Part shown: positions 34,317 through 44,800 of the stretch, one piece after another
Layout: the number at the start of each line of letters is the position of its first letter
Numbering within the stretch: the first letter of the stretch is position 1
Assembly (NCBI RefSeq): GCF_036226465.1
Contig: NZ_CP108476.1
Span: 7,068,001 to 7,132,000 of the forward strand
Reading direction: 5' to 3'
From: Kitasatospora sp. NBC_01250
Lineage (GTDB): Bacteria > Actinomycetota > Actinomycetes > Streptomycetales > Streptomycetaceae
DNA: 64,000 nucleotides
The notes under the pieces: model-generated
Told to the model about the DNA's origin: nothing
Seen by the model: only the letters and a program-made list of their open reading frames with translations
Database searches by the model: none
Translations under genes and position numbers: made by a program

Positions 34317-35940
34317 TGGTCGCTCCTGTCGCTTCGTCAGTAGGGGAGATGCCGGGAGAGCTCGGGCACCACCGGGATACCGGGCAGGTCTGACAAGCCC
34401 GGCCCGGCCGGGCCTCGAAGTCCTCGTCGCCGCGCCAAGGCTCGGCCAGCTTGCGCAACACCTCTCGGGCCTTCGCCACGCGCAGTGGATCGGTTGGGTC
34501 CTCGTACAGGAGGTCCTGTCCCTGAGGCCGCAGAACCTCGAGTTCGACGCGGGAGCCTGTCAGTTCACCACCCAGCGCGCCTTCGGCGAGGAGCACCAAC
34601 GCCAAGGCGAGTTGCGGGAATTCGTCGAGGAGGTCGCTGTGGTAGAAGCGGGGCTTCTGGGTGGTCTTCGTCTCGCGCCATACCCAGGAGTTGTCCTGGA
34701 GATAGATCATGTCGGGTTTCGCGATGACGATGGTCTGGGCCGCCGTGTCGTGGAAGGCCAGGGCCGGCTCCAGTTCTACCTCCGTGATCGAGCTGGCATC
34801 GCGATAGGGGCAGACATCAGTGTGATGGGCGATCATCTGCGAGCCGAGCCGGGCCCATTCGCCGGTCATCGTCCACCGTCCGCCGGTCCAGTCCCGGTCA
34901 CCTCTCGGCACGTCATGCCCGTTGCATGCGGCCCGGATGCGGCCCCGGTGGCTGGTCTCCAGCCAACCGTGCACGGCCTGGCCCAGCTTGGCCTCGTCGC
35001 TGTACTCGGCCGCACGAGGCAGGTGAACGCTGCTCATGTGCGCCTGAGCTGGGCATTTGCCGTAGTACCGCAGATCGCTCACCGAGACCTTGCGTAGCGG
35101 AGCCCTCCGACTGCTGATGCCAAGGAGGCCTGGGATGCGGGGCAGCGCGTCACAGGAGGTCAAGAGCTTGCAACCGGCACAGGGGGAACCGGGTCGGGAC
35201 AGGCCGCCTGCCGCGATCTCGGTGATCTCCCGACGGCCGTAGTCGGCGAAATACGCTGTGACCTGGGAGGGCGTTCCCTCGAACAGGAGCAGCGGTGGGC
35301 CACCGGACAATCCGACCTCGACGACTCGAACCTGTTCGACCGCGGTCGCGGAACCGTTCGGAGTGAACGGTTCGCTCCACGACTGGGGCCAGCGGGCCGG
35401 GGCGCCGAACGCGGTGGCGTAGGCGGCGATCGCGATCTGTCCGCGATCGCGTTCGCGCGCCCCTGCCTCGCCGAAGCGGAGAAACACGAACTCGCGCCGC
35501 CGCCCGTCCTGCGACTCGTAGCGACGGCCCCAGGCGTAGAGCTCCCAGAGCGTGCCGTTGTTCTTCTGCGCGACCCAGAAGTCGGGTACCGGCCGCATGC
35601 CGGACATGCTGCGGCCGACATAGGAACGCACCGCGTGTTCCGCGAAGGTCAGGACGCCTGGGTGCGCGGGCTTTCCGCGCCGCGCGAACTCCAGAGCAGC
35701 TTCGACGCTGTCTCCGTGGAGCTCGATCCGGTCCAATGCTGCCATCACGGGCGCAAGGGTGAAGGTCTCCAGGCGGGGCTTGGGCAGCCTCATCCCTGCC
35801 CTGGCGTAGACAGCGGGCCTGGCCCTGGCGGCTTGCTGCTCCGGACAGCTGTAGTCCTCGTCGCCGACCGTTCCCGGACCGATCCGCACCAACCCAGGGT
35901 CGCCTGCCATTGCGGGAGGCAGCAGCCACTGACGCACCAC
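34309..35940 (-). CDS. RecB/Cas4-like iron-sulfur nuclease, fourth gene of the pPIWI-RE operon
   Basis: A 543-residue protein and the first gene of the operon. The C-terminal ~250 residues have the RecB/AddB/Cas4 nuclease pattern: SVSDLRYYGKCP with C296, GQAVHGWLE with H324, AKPDMIYL with D410, and WRETKTT with E423 and K425. The tail has C516-x2-C519-x5-C525. C296 with the three C-terminal cysteines is the classic arrangement that holds a 4Fe-4S cluster in Cas4 and AddB nucleases. A further cysteine group (CAGCKLLTSC) lies near 254-263. The N-terminal half is unassigned. The start is GTG 35940 after GGGGGAAAGAG. The stop overlaps the next gene, so it is an integral operon member; pPIWI-RE systems are usually described with three genes. 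Confidence 0.82.
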   Translation of the reverse strand: MVRQWLLPPAMAGDPGLVRIGPGTVGDEDYSCPEQQAARARPAVYARAGMRLPKPRLETFTLAPVMAALDRIELHGDSVEAALEFARRGKPAHPGVLTFAEHAVRSYVGRSMSGMRPVPDFWVAQKNNGTLWELYAWGRRYESQDGRRREFVFLRFGEAGARERDRGQIAIAAYATAFGAPARWPQSWSEPFTPNGSATAVEQVRVVEVGLSGGPPLLLFEGTPSQVTAYFADYGRREITEIAAGGLSRPGSPCAGCKLLTSCDALPRIPGLLGISSRRAPLRKVSVSDLRYYGKCPAQAHMSSVHLPRAAEYSDEAKLGQAVHGWLETSHRGRIRAACNGHDVPRGDRDWTGGRWTMTGEWARLGSQMIAHHTDVCPYRDASSITEVELEPALAFHDTAAQTIVIAKPDMIYLQDNSWVWRETKTTQKPRFYHSDLLDEFPQLALALVLLAEGALGGELTGSRVELEVLRPQGQDLLYEDPTDPLRVAKAREVLRKLAEPWRGDEDFEARPGRACQTCPVSRWCPSSPGISPTDEATGATNG

Positions 35941-36161
35941 GAACTCTTTCCCCCTGCTGTTCTTCCAGACGGCTCGTGCCTAGCCAGGCAGGGTGCCGTG
36001 CGTCCCAGTCGGGATGGCTGGTGCCTCCGATGAGACCATGCGGGTGTGAATAGCGTCAACCAGGCTCGTTGGTATAGATCACGGTGCATGTGTATATGGG
36101 ATGCTGGCCTGGCTGTGTATGGTTGACTTCACGGAAAACGATCTGCGACGAAGGAGGCACG
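35941..36161. promoter_or_regulatory. Divergent promoter region of pPIWI-RE operon and methylase
   Basis: This 221-base region is visibly less GC-rich than its flanks and must contain both promoters. TGTGTAT occurs twice (36089-36095 and 36114-36120). GCATGTGTATATGGG at 36086-36100 recurs with one change upstream of the RNA ligase. TTGACG on the minus strand (36054-36059) is a possible -35 box for the pPIWI-RE operon. AAGGAGG just before 36162 is the methylase ribosome site. Confidence 0.5.
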
Positions 36162-38357
36162 ATGGCGCGCGAACGAGTCGAGGTCACCTCGGCCGACATC
36201 GCCCGGATCGCTGAGGTGAAGCCCACCGCAGTGAGCAACTGGCGCCGCCGGCACGACGATTTCCCTCAACCAGTAGGCGGGACCGACCGCAGCCCGCGTT
36301 TCGATCTGGCCCAGGTGGAGGCATGGCTCAGGGGACAGGGCAAGACCGCCGTGATCCCGGCAGGGCAGCGCCTTTGGCAGGCCTTCGACTCCGTGCGTGG
36401 AGTCATGGCTCCCGATGACGCGCTGGGGATGGTCGGGCTGCTCCTGCTCCATCTGCGACAGCACCCGGGCGTCGACCTTCCCGCGAGCCGGGAGGGCTTC
36501 AGTCGGCTGATGCAGGAGGCCGAGCACTCGTTCGTCGCTGGACGCGGAGTGGGAGCTGGTGTTACGGACCTCGCGGCTCGCGCGCTCCCCTTCGAGTACG
36601 GTGCTCGACAGCTCCACCTGCTCAGCGCCGCTGCTGAAGCCGCTGCTGCAGATGGTCCGGCGCAGACGTTCGACACGCTCTGCTCTCGTCTCCTCGAGGG
36701 AGGCCCTCGGGCTGGCTTCGCGGCGACCCCGCCGGGCCTAGCCCAGCTCATGGTGGAACTCGCGGGTCCAGCCGAAGGAACGATGCTGGACCTCGCCTGC
36801 GGAAGTGGAACGCTCCTGCTCGCCGGAGCCGAGCACGGCTACACCCGCGTCCACGGCCAGGAGCTGTATCCGGCGCTGGCTCGACTCGCGGCACTGCGCC
36901 TGGCATTCCGCAATGCCGCGGAGGCACCAGTGTCCTTCGACATCCGGACGAACGACGCTCTACGGCAGCCCGAATACGCTCGTGGACGAGCTGCGGCTGC
37001 TGTCTGCAACCCTCCGTTCGCTGAACGCAACTGGGGCTACGACGAACTGACGCACAGTCCGAGCTGGGAGTACGGCGTGCCCGCCAGGCCCGAGTCGGAA
37101 CTCGCCTGGCTCCAGCAGGCGCTCGCGCACGTCCGTCACGATGGAGCCGTGGTGATGCTGCTGCCTCCGGCAGTGGCGGCAAGGCCCTCAGGACGGCGCA
37201 TCCGTGCGGAGCTACTCCGGCGCGGAGCCCTGCGCGCGGTGGTCTCCTTGCCGCCAGGTGCCGCCGCGCACTATGCGCTAGCCCTGCAACTGTGGGTGCT
37301 AAAGCGCCCGGGGCAAGATGCGCCGGCGCAGCGTCTGCTGATGGTGGATGCGGCTGGACGCGAGGCGGCGGGCCCGTGGCGAGCCGATGATGCCGGGTGG
37401 GCGACCGTCCGCGGTCTCGTCATGGAAGCCTGGACAGACTTCACAGCGGATCCCGACGGATTCGGTGAACGTGAGGGCCCCGCCTCATGGGGCGGCGTAG
37501 CGCGTGCGGTGCCGGTGATAGATCTCCTCGATGAGGAAGTCGATCTCTCGCCCCGCCGACACCTGCCACTGCCCACTGTGCCTGGAATCTCCCGGGCTCA
37601 GCTCATCTCCAAGCATCAGCGTTTGAGCGCGATACTGTCCGAACTCATCCGCCAGCTCCCTGAAGTGCCGAGCCCGCCGACACTCGCCCCGACTGTCGTG
37701 GCAGACGCAAGGACGGCGACACTCGACGAACTCGCAAAGTCCGGCGCGCTGTTCCTGCGGCGTGCAGCGCCGACTGCTGCTGGGCGGGGCGCCGAGGAGG
37801 TGGCCGAGAATTTGATTGAAGGTCGGGTTCTGACTGCTGGGGACGTTCTGCGCGGACAGACGCCCTCAAAGGTTGATCAGATTCCCGCCGACGAGCTACG
37901 CAACCCGCCCATCCGGCAAGGGGACGTCCTCATCCCTACCCTCGGCGACCGGATGGTCGCCAGAGTGGCCACGGCGGACGATGCGGGAGCCTACCTGTCA
38001 CCCACTGTCTACCTGGCCCGAGTCGACCCGTCCGTGCTCGACCCGTGGTTCGTCGCGGGCTACCTGTCGAGTAGTGACGGCAGCCGACAGGCTGAGCGAC
38101 TGACCAGCACCCTGGGTGCGTCGACGCGATTCGAACCACGTCGAGTGCGGGTGCCGCTTCTCCCTCTGGACACCCAGCGGGCATACGGCGATGAGTTCCG
38201 CCGTCTCGCCGAGTTCAACCGGACGCTAAGTGCGGCCCATGACCTGGGTCAGCAATTGGTACGCGATGCCACCGATGCGATCACTGCGGAGCTTAGTGGG
38301 GTTGGGGATGGCCCATGCGCGCTCAGCTTCGCGGCGGAGCCGGTCAGAGCTACCTGA
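36162..38357 (+). CDS. HTH-N6-adenine DNA methylase-HsdS-like fusion
   Basis: A 731-residue DNA methyltransferase. Residues ~8-60 form a helix-turn-helix (ADIARIAEVKPTAVSNWRRR). The middle is a type I (HsdM-like) adenine methylase with SAM motif LDLACGSGTLLL (~208) and catalytic NPPF (~283). The C-terminal ~230 residues resemble one HsdS target-recognition unit (TAGDVLRGQTPSKVDQ, IRQGDVLIPTLGDR, RRVRVPLLPLDTQRAYGDEF) with a closing helix, so specificity seems built in. ATG 36162 has an ideal AAGGAGG. It is divergent from the pPIWI-RE operon and 100 bases upstream of hsdM. It could protect host DNA for either system or act alone; the sequence does not decide. A broken relative lies at 22490-23050. 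Confidence 0.85.
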   Translation: MARERVEVTSADIARIAEVKPTAVSNWRRRHDDFPQPVGGTDRSPRFDLAQVEAWLRGQGKTAVIPAGQRLWQAFDSVRGVMAPDDALGMVGLLLLHLRQHPGVDLPASREGFSRLMQEAEHSFVAGRGVGAGVTDLAARALPFEYGARQLHLLSAAAEAAAADGPAQTFDTLCSRLLEGGPRAGFAATPPGLAQLMVELAGPAEGTMLDLACGSGTLLLAGAEHGYTRVHGQELYPALARLAALRLAFRNAAEAPVSFDIRTNDALRQPEYARGRAAAAVCNPPFAERNWGYDELTHSPSWEYGVPARPESELAWLQQALAHVRHDGAVVMLLPPAVAARPSGRRIRAELLRRGALRAVVSLPPGAAAHYALALQLWVLKRPGQDAPAQRLLMVDAAGREAAGPWRADDAGWATVRGLVMEAWTDFTADPDGFGEREGPASWGGVARAVPVIDLLDEEVDLSPRRHLPLPTVPGISRAQLISKHQRLSAILSELIRQLPEVPSPPTLAPTVVADARTATLDELAKSGALFLRRAAPTAAGRGAEEVAENLIEGRVLTAGDVLRGQTPSKVDQIPADELRNPPIRQGDVLIPTLGDRMVARVATADDAGAYLSPTVYLARVDPSVLDPWFVAGYLSSSDGSRQAERLTSTLGASTRFEPRRVRVPLLPLDTQRAYGDEFRRLAEFNRTLSAAHDLGQQLVRDATDAITAELSGVGDGPCALSFAAEPVRAT

Positions 38358-38457
38358 CCGGCGGGTTCATTGGGTGGGCCTGCTGGGCCCACGACAGACT
38401 TCCCTCAGCACGGATGACGGCGTGCCGCACGACGGCGGCACGATGGAGAGGACACTG

Positions 38458-40455
38458 GTGAGCGACACCACCACACCCAAGAACCTGGCCGACCTGATCT
38501 GGAAGGTAGCCGACCTGCTGCGGGGCGACTACAAGCAGGCGGATTACGGCAAGGTCATCCTGCCGTTTACCGTGCTGCGGCGGCTGGAGTGCGTCCTTGA
38601 GCCGACCAGGGAAGCAGTGCTCAAGGAGAAGGAGCGCTGGTCCGGCAAGTCCATGGACATCACGCCGTTCCTTCGAAAGGAGGCCCAGCACCGATTCTTC
38701 AACTCCACCGGACACACCCTGAAGTCGGTCGCTGACGCGCCCGAGCAGGGAGCCGCCAACCTCATCCGATACGTCAACGGCTTTTCCGAGAACGCCCGCG
38801 AGGTCTTCGACCGATACCGCTTCGCAGAGCAGATCGGCAAGCTCGCGGAGGCGAAGCTGCTGCATCTGGTCGTCTCGAAGTTCGCCGACACGGATCTGCA
38901 TCCCAAGGTGGTCAGCAACCATGAGATGGGCTACCTCTTCGAGGAGCTGATCCGGAAGTTCTCCGAGGCCTCTAATGAGACAGCCGGCGAGCACTTCACC
39001 CCGCGCGAGGTCATCAAGCTGATGGCGGGTCTGCTCATCGCTCCTGACCTGGACGAGATCAAGGTTCCCAAGGCATCTCGCACTGTCTACGACCCTGCGT
39101 GCGGCACCGGCGGGATGCTCTCAGCCGCGGAAGACTTCATCCTCGAGCACAACGCCACGGCCAACGTCTTCGCATTCGGCCAGGAGCTCAACCCGGAGTC
39201 CTGGGCGATCTGCCGGTCCGACCTGATGATCAAGGATCAGGAGCCGGACAACATCAAGCTCGGCAACTCCTTCAGCGACGACCGGCTTCGCTACCAGAAG
39301 TTCGACTACATGCTCTCCAACCCGCCCTTCGGTGTGGAGTGGAAGAAGGTTAAGGATGAGGTCGAGCAAGAGCGTGAGGACCTGGGCTGGCGTGGCCGCT
39401 TCGGGGCTGGCCTGCCCAGGATCAACGACGGCTCCTTGCTGTTCCTGCAGCACATGATCGACAAGATGAAGCCCGTCAGCGAGGGCGGAAGCCGCTGCGC
39501 CATCGTCTTCAACGGCTCACCGCTGTTCACGGGGGCGGCCGGGTCTGGCGAGTCGGAGATCCGCCGTTGGATCCTGGAGAAGGATCTGCTTGAGGCGGTT
39601 GTCGCGCTGCCCGATCAGCTCTTCTACAACACCGGTATCTCGACGTACTTCTGGATCCTCACCAACCGCAAGGACGCTGCGCACAAGGGCAAAGTCATGC
39701 TGATTGACGCGCGAGACCAGTGGGCGAAGATGCCTAAGTCGCTCGGCGATAAGCGGAAGCTGATCACCGATCAGCAGATCGACGATATCATGCGGCTGTA
39801 CGCAGAGGCGCCGACGGCTGCGGCTGATCCTGAGCATGAGCTGCATGCAAAGGTGAAGATCTTCGGTAATCGCTACTTCGGGTACCGCCGAATCACGGTC
39901 GAGCGGCCACTCAAACTGCGTTTTGAGGTCACAGCGGAAATGTTGACTGAGCTGGAAGCTACCTTGGCGGCAGGAAAGACTACCGCCAAGTATGAGTACC
40001 GCGAGCAGCTCATCGTCGCGCTGCGGAGTCTGGTGGGGGAGACGCCCACGTTCAAGAAGATCGAGTTCGCGACGGCCCTGCGGGGCGCGTATGCGGCTGG
40101 TGGCGTGGACAAGCCGCCGACCGCTGTCGAGAAGGCGGTGTGGGCCGCGCTGTCGGTGCGTGACCCGCATGGTGAGGTCCAGTTGAAGAAGGGCGACCCC
40201 GAGCCCGACCCGGAGCTGCGTGACAACGAGAACGTGCCACTGGACGAGGATATCGATGCGTACATGAAGCGCGAGGTCCTGTCGCACGTACCGGACGCTT
40301 GGGTGGACCACGAGAAGACCAAGGTGGGATACGAGATCCCCTTTACACGCCATTTCTACGTCTACCAGCCACCGCGTCCGCTGGAGAAGATTGACGCTGA
40401 GCTGAAGTCGCTGGAAGCCGAGATCCAGGCCCTTCTGGGCGAGGTGACGGGGTGA
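38458..40455 (+). CDS. hsdM: Type I restriction-modification methylase subunit
   Basis: A 665-residue HsdM that, with HsdS, methylates adenine in the recognition site. The N-terminal HsdM helical domain (LADLIWKVADLLRGDYKQAD) is followed by GEHFTPREVIKLM, SAM motif YDPACGTGGML and catalytic NPPFGVEW, then RIVF-like strands and GISTYFWIL. GTG 38458 is chosen because GGAGAGG lies six bases upstream; an ATG 15 bases earlier has no such site. The stop overlaps the hsdS start as GTGA. With intact hsdS and hsdR it forms a complete type I system. Confidence 0.95.
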   Translation: MSDTTTPKNLADLIWKVADLLRGDYKQADYGKVILPFTVLRRLECVLEPTREAVLKEKERWSGKSMDITPFLRKEAQHRFFNSTGHTLKSVADAPEQGAANLIRYVNGFSENAREVFDRYRFAEQIGKLAEAKLLHLVVSKFADTDLHPKVVSNHEMGYLFEELIRKFSEASNETAGEHFTPREVIKLMAGLLIAPDLDEIKVPKASRTVYDPACGTGGMLSAAEDFILEHNATANVFAFGQELNPESWAICRSDLMIKDQEPDNIKLGNSFSDDRLRYQKFDYMLSNPPFGVEWKKVKDEVEQEREDLGWRGRFGAGLPRINDGSLLFLQHMIDKMKPVSEGGSRCAIVFNGSPLFTGAAGSGESEIRRWILEKDLLEAVVALPDQLFYNTGISTYFWILTNRKDAAHKGKVMLIDARDQWAKMPKSLGDKRKLITDQQIDDIMRLYAEAPTAAADPEHELHAKVKIFGNRYFGYRRITVERPLKLRFEVTAEMLTELEATLAAGKTTAKYEYREQLIVALRSLVGETPTFKKIEFATALRGAYAAGGVDKPPTAVEKAVWAALSVRDPHGEVQLKKGDPEPDPELRDNENVPLDEDIDAYMKREVLSHVPDAWVDHEKTKVGYEIPFTRHFYVYQPPRPLEKIDAELKSLEAEIQALLGEVTG

Positions 40456-41759
40456 GTGTGATGCTCGACGGTACCTGGGATGTGCGCAGGGTCAAGACAC
40501 TTGCTGTGAAAATTGGCAGTGGGAAGACCCCTTCAGGGGGTGGTGAGTCCTATCAGGAGAGTGGAGTTGTCTTTCTGCGGAGCCAGAATATTCACTTTGA
40601 TGGGCTCCGGCTCAATGATGTCGCATACATCGACGATGTGACCCATCGTGAGATGAGAGCGTCACAGGTGCGTGACGGAGATGTTCTTCTAAATATTACC
40701 GGGGCTTCGCTTGGGCGGACTACCTACGTTCCAGCTGGATTCCCTCGCGCGAACGTGAACCAGCACGTGTGTATTGTGCGGCCGGCCTACGGTGTGGAAT
40801 CTCGATTCCTGACCTATGCGCTCTCGTCGTTGACGGTTCAGGAGCAGATCTCTGCGCTGCAGGTCGGAGGAAATCGCGATGGGTTGAATTTCGAACAAGT
40901 GGGGAATTTGAGGCTTCATATTCCCCAGATGGAGGAGCAATTCCGCGTTGCCAACTTCCTCGATGGCGAGACTGGTCGCATTGATGCCCTGGTGAAGGGG
41001 CAGCAAGCCCTCTCAAAGCTCCTCCTCGAGCGCCGCGAAGCTGGTGTAATTGAGCACGTCACTGGGGCTGATCATGCAGACCATCGGGCGTCGCGCCTCG
41101 AATGGGCCGATTCGCTCCCGGAGGACTGGCCGGAGGTCCGGCTGGGCCTGCTGGCCCGCATGGGTAGTGGCCACACGCCGAGTAGGTCGCGCCCCGAATG
41201 GTGGGTCGCTCCGTCTATCCCGTGGATCACGACAGGTGAGGTCAGCCAAGTTCGTGATGACCGCCGCGAGGTGATCACAGAGACCCGGGAAAAGATCAGC
41301 GAGCTAGGTCTCGCGAACAGCGCCGCTGAGCTTCACCCTGCTGGCACGGTCGTACTCTGCCGTACTGCGTCCGCTGGCTACTCGGCGGTCATGGGGTCGG
41401 ACATGGCGACCAGCCAGGACTTCGCCACCTGGACATGCGGCCCCCGGCTCGACCCGTTCTACCTGCTCTGGTGCTTGAGAGCGATGCGGCAAGATCTGCT
41501 CGGTCGGTTGGCCATGGGCTCCACTCACAAGACGATCTATGTTCCCGATCTGCAGATGCTGCGGATTCCGCTGCCAGACATCCGCGAGCAGCAGCGAATC
41601 GTGGGCGCCATCCGTGATCAGAACGCCGCGATTGATCGTTTGGTGGATGCGGTGGCTCGTCAGCTTGCTCTCCTTGCTGAACGCCGCCAAGCCCTGATCA
41701 CCGCAGCCGTCACCGGCCAGTTCGATGTCACTACGGCCCGAGGGGCGAACGTGTCCTGA
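40452..41759 (+). CDS. hsdS: Type I restriction-modification specificity subunit
   Basis: A 435-residue HsdS with two target-recognition domains, each followed by a conserved helix. The first half (IGSGKTPSGG, VFLRSQNIHFDGL, LRLHIPQMEEQFRVANFLD) reads the 5' half-site, the second (MGSGHTPSRSRPEWW, IPWITTGEVSQVRDD, RIPLPDIREQQRIVGAI) the 3' half-site. The DNA of the first domain (about 40490-41000) is clearly richer in A/T than its surroundings, unlike a streptomycete gene. This suggests recent import of a new target-recognition domain. The start is GTG 40452 within the hsdM stop. Confidence 0.94.
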   Translation: MSVMLDGTWDVRRVKTLAVKIGSGKTPSGGGESYQESGVVFLRSQNIHFDGLRLNDVAYIDDVTHREMRASQVRDGDVLLNITGASLGRTTYVPAGFPRANVNQHVCIVRPAYGVESRFLTYALSSLTVQEQISALQVGGNRDGLNFEQVGNLRLHIPQMEEQFRVANFLDGETGRIDALVKGQQALSKLLLERREAGVIEHVTGADHADHRASRLEWADSLPEDWPEVRLGLLARMGSGHTPSRSRPEWWVAPSIPWITTGEVSQVRDDRREVITETREKISELGLANSAAELHPAGTVVLCRTASAGYSAVMGSDMATSQDFATWTCGPRLDPFYLLWCLRAMRQDLLGRLAMGSTHKTIYVPDLQMLRIPLPDIREQQRIVGAIRDQNAAIDRLVDAVARQLALLAERRQALITAAVTGQFDVTTARGANVS

Positions 41760-41875
41760 GTTCACTGACACCTGCGCCACCAGTAGCTGCGGCCGGCAGG
41801 TCCAATCCCCCCGTCGCTCGACGCGTCCTGGCACGACGTCGGCTGCTTCCGAATCAGTAAGGAGGGAACGCGCTC

Positions 41876-44800
41876 ATGACCGGACGCGTCCACACGGAAC
41901 AGGCATTCGAGGACGCGATCGTTGCTTCCCTACTTGCCGCCGGCTGGAAACTGGGCCAGCAAGACAACTACAGCCGCGAACTCGCTCTCGATACCGCATA
42001 CCTCTGGGACTTCATCGGCGCTACGCAGCCGTTGGTCCTGGAAACGCTGAAGGCCTTCTCTGGCGGCGATGCTGACCTCGCCATGGCCGAGTTCGCGCGT
42101 TTCCTCGCTCGGGAACTCGACACCCGCGGTGCCCTCGACGTCCTGCGCAATGGTGTCAAGGACCGCGGCGTCCGCATCAACCTCGCCTATTTCCTGCCGG
42201 CTCACACCGTTGCCGAGGACGCTCTCGACGAGTACCGCGGCAACCGGCTCTCCGTCGTTCCTCGGCTCTGCTACTCAGCCCTGAACTCCAACGAGCTTGA
42301 TCTGGTCATGTTCGTTAACGGCATCCCAGTGGCCACGGCCGAGTTGAAGAACCCGGCTACCAACCAGACCGTTGAGCACGCCAAGGAGCAGTACCGCAGC
42401 GCCGCCCGTGACCCGAAGGAGCTGATCTTCGCCAAGCGCACCCTCGTCCACTTCGCAGTCGACCCGGATCTCGTCTTCCTCACCACTCGTCTGAAGGGTC
42501 AGCAGACCGGTTTCCTACCCTTCAACCAGGGCACCTCCGGCCCTGGAAACGACGGCAGCGCCGGAAACCCTGCCATCGACCCGACCCAGCCCAACGTGCC
42601 CGCCTATCGCACCTCCTACCTTTGGGAACAGGTCTGGCAGCCGGACAACTGGCTGGACCTCATCAAGCGGTTCCTGCACGTTGAGGACCCGAAGACGGCG
42701 AAGTCCAAGGGTCGTGCCAACGGAGGCGTCGCGGTCGCGGGGCGTACGAGCGTCCACAGCCAGACACTCATCTTCCCGCGATATCATCAGTGGCACGCCG
42801 TCCGCGAGCTCGCCGCGCACGTGGCTCGGTACGGCTCCGGCAGTAACTACCTCGTCATGCATTCGGCCGGCTCTGGCAAGTCGAACACAATCGGCTGGCT
42901 CGCCCACCGCCTGTCCACTCTGCACGGCTCGGCCGAGCCCGGTGCACTCGACCCAGAGACGGTGGAGAACGGGCGCATCGAGGTCAACAAGCCGGTCTTC
43001 CACAAGATTGTCGTGGTTACCGACCGCTCCGTCCTGGACAAGCAACTCCAGGACACTATCTTCCAGTTCGATCACACCCCTGGCGTGGTCGAGCGGATCA
43101 CGGGCTCAGGCGGTTCCAAGTCCGCCGAGGTGAAGGCGGCGCTCTCCAACACTGCCACCAAGATCCTCATCGTGACGGTGCAGACCTTCCCCTACATCCT
43201 CGAAGGTGTCGGCGGTCTCGCCGACAAGCGGATCGCTGTCATCGTTGACGAGGCGCACTCCGGTCAATCCGGCGATTCGGTCACCAAGTTGAAAAAGGTG
43301 CTGCGCGGTCTCGGGGCCGATGACACCGACGAGGACCTCGACCCCCTCACCTCGTCCGCGCTTTCCCGAGGCAGGCATCCCAACCTTTCCTACTTCGCCT
43401 TCACCGCCACCCCCAAGCAGAAGACCCTCAACCTCTTCGGTGTCCACGATCCGGCCGCCGACGAGATGCGGGCCTTCCACATCTACTCCATGCGCCAGGC
43501 CATCGACGAGGGGTTCATCCTCGATGTACTGCGTAACTACACCACCTACAAGACCTACTGGAAGGTCGCCAAGGAGGGCGCGGAGGATATTGAGGTCAAT
43601 CCGGACAAGGCCGGTGCGCAGTTGGCCCGACTGGTTTACCTCAACCCGGCGACCCTCAGCGCCCACGCGGAGGTGATCGTCGACCACTTTCAGCGCAACA
43701 CCAAGCGCCGGCTCGGCGGCCAGGCCAAGGCTATGGTGGTGACGCGCTCTCGGGAGAGCGCGGTGCGGATGTTCTACGCGCTGCGCGAGGCGGCGGACGA
43801 CCTCGGCCTGACCGACGCTGGCATCCTGGTTGCCTTCTCCGGCTCGCTCACCGTGGACGGCATCGAGGTCAGCGAGGCACAGCTCAATGGCTTCTCGGAG
43901 AGCGAGTTGCCGGCGGCCTTCGCCTACACCCGAGCCGGCGACCAGCACGCCGCCGCTCGTACTGGCAAGCCCGGAGGCGCACCATCGCGCAGCGAGTACC
44001 GCATCCTGGTGGTCGCCGACAAGTACCAGACCGGCTTTGACCAGCCGCTGCTGACCACGATGTACGTCGAGAAGCCGCTGGCGGGCGTGGCTGCCGTGCA
44101 GACTCTCTCCAGGCTCAATCGAACCCACCCCAAGAAGAGCCAGGACGACCTCTTCGTCCTCGACTTCGCCAATGAGGCCGACGACGTCCAGGAGGCTTTC
44201 AGGCCTTACTTCACGGAAGCCCGCACCACCCCCAGTGACCCCAACATCCTCTACGCCGCCCAGCGGGCGGTGATGGGCCATCAACTGCTGATGGTGCCGG
44301 AAATGCAGGCTTTCGTGGACGCCTTCCTCGGCGCCCAGCCTGGCGGTGACGAAGGCGGCCGGCAGTGGGACAAGCGGCACTCGGCGCTCTACCAGTTCAC
44401 CGACCCGGCACTGCAGCGCTTCGAGCGGCTTGCCGCTGAGGACCGGGACGCCGCCGAGCTGTTCCGTTCAGACCTCAAGGACTACCTCAAGAAGTACGGC
44501 TTCCTCTCCCAAGTCATGCAGTTCATCGACACCGACCTGGAGCGGCTCTACCTCTTCGGCAAGCACCTGCTCAACCGCCTGCCCGCCCGTCAGGACCCGG
44601 CGGTGGACATAGGAGAGATCGACCTGACTCACCTTCGGGTGAACAAGACAGGCGAGCACGACCTCCACCTGGAGGGAGACAGTATCGAGTTGCTGCCCGG
44701 CTTCGACAGCAGCGCCGCCGGCATCGTCCACGACCCGCGCAAGGCCTTGCTGTCCGAGCTGATTGAGGAGTTCAACGATCGCTTCGGCCTGGGCCTGAGT

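Noticed and set aside
26822..35940. Reading the locus as a long or short Argonaute system
   Set aside because: There is no PAZ or TIR/Sir2 partner, and the operon partners (DinG helicase, Y/REase protein) are those of pPIWI-RE.
36162..38357. Assigning the methylase as PglX of a BREX or Pgl system
   Set aside because: No PglZ, BrxC/PglY or BrxL gene is present, and the HTH and HsdS-like ends do not fit PglX.
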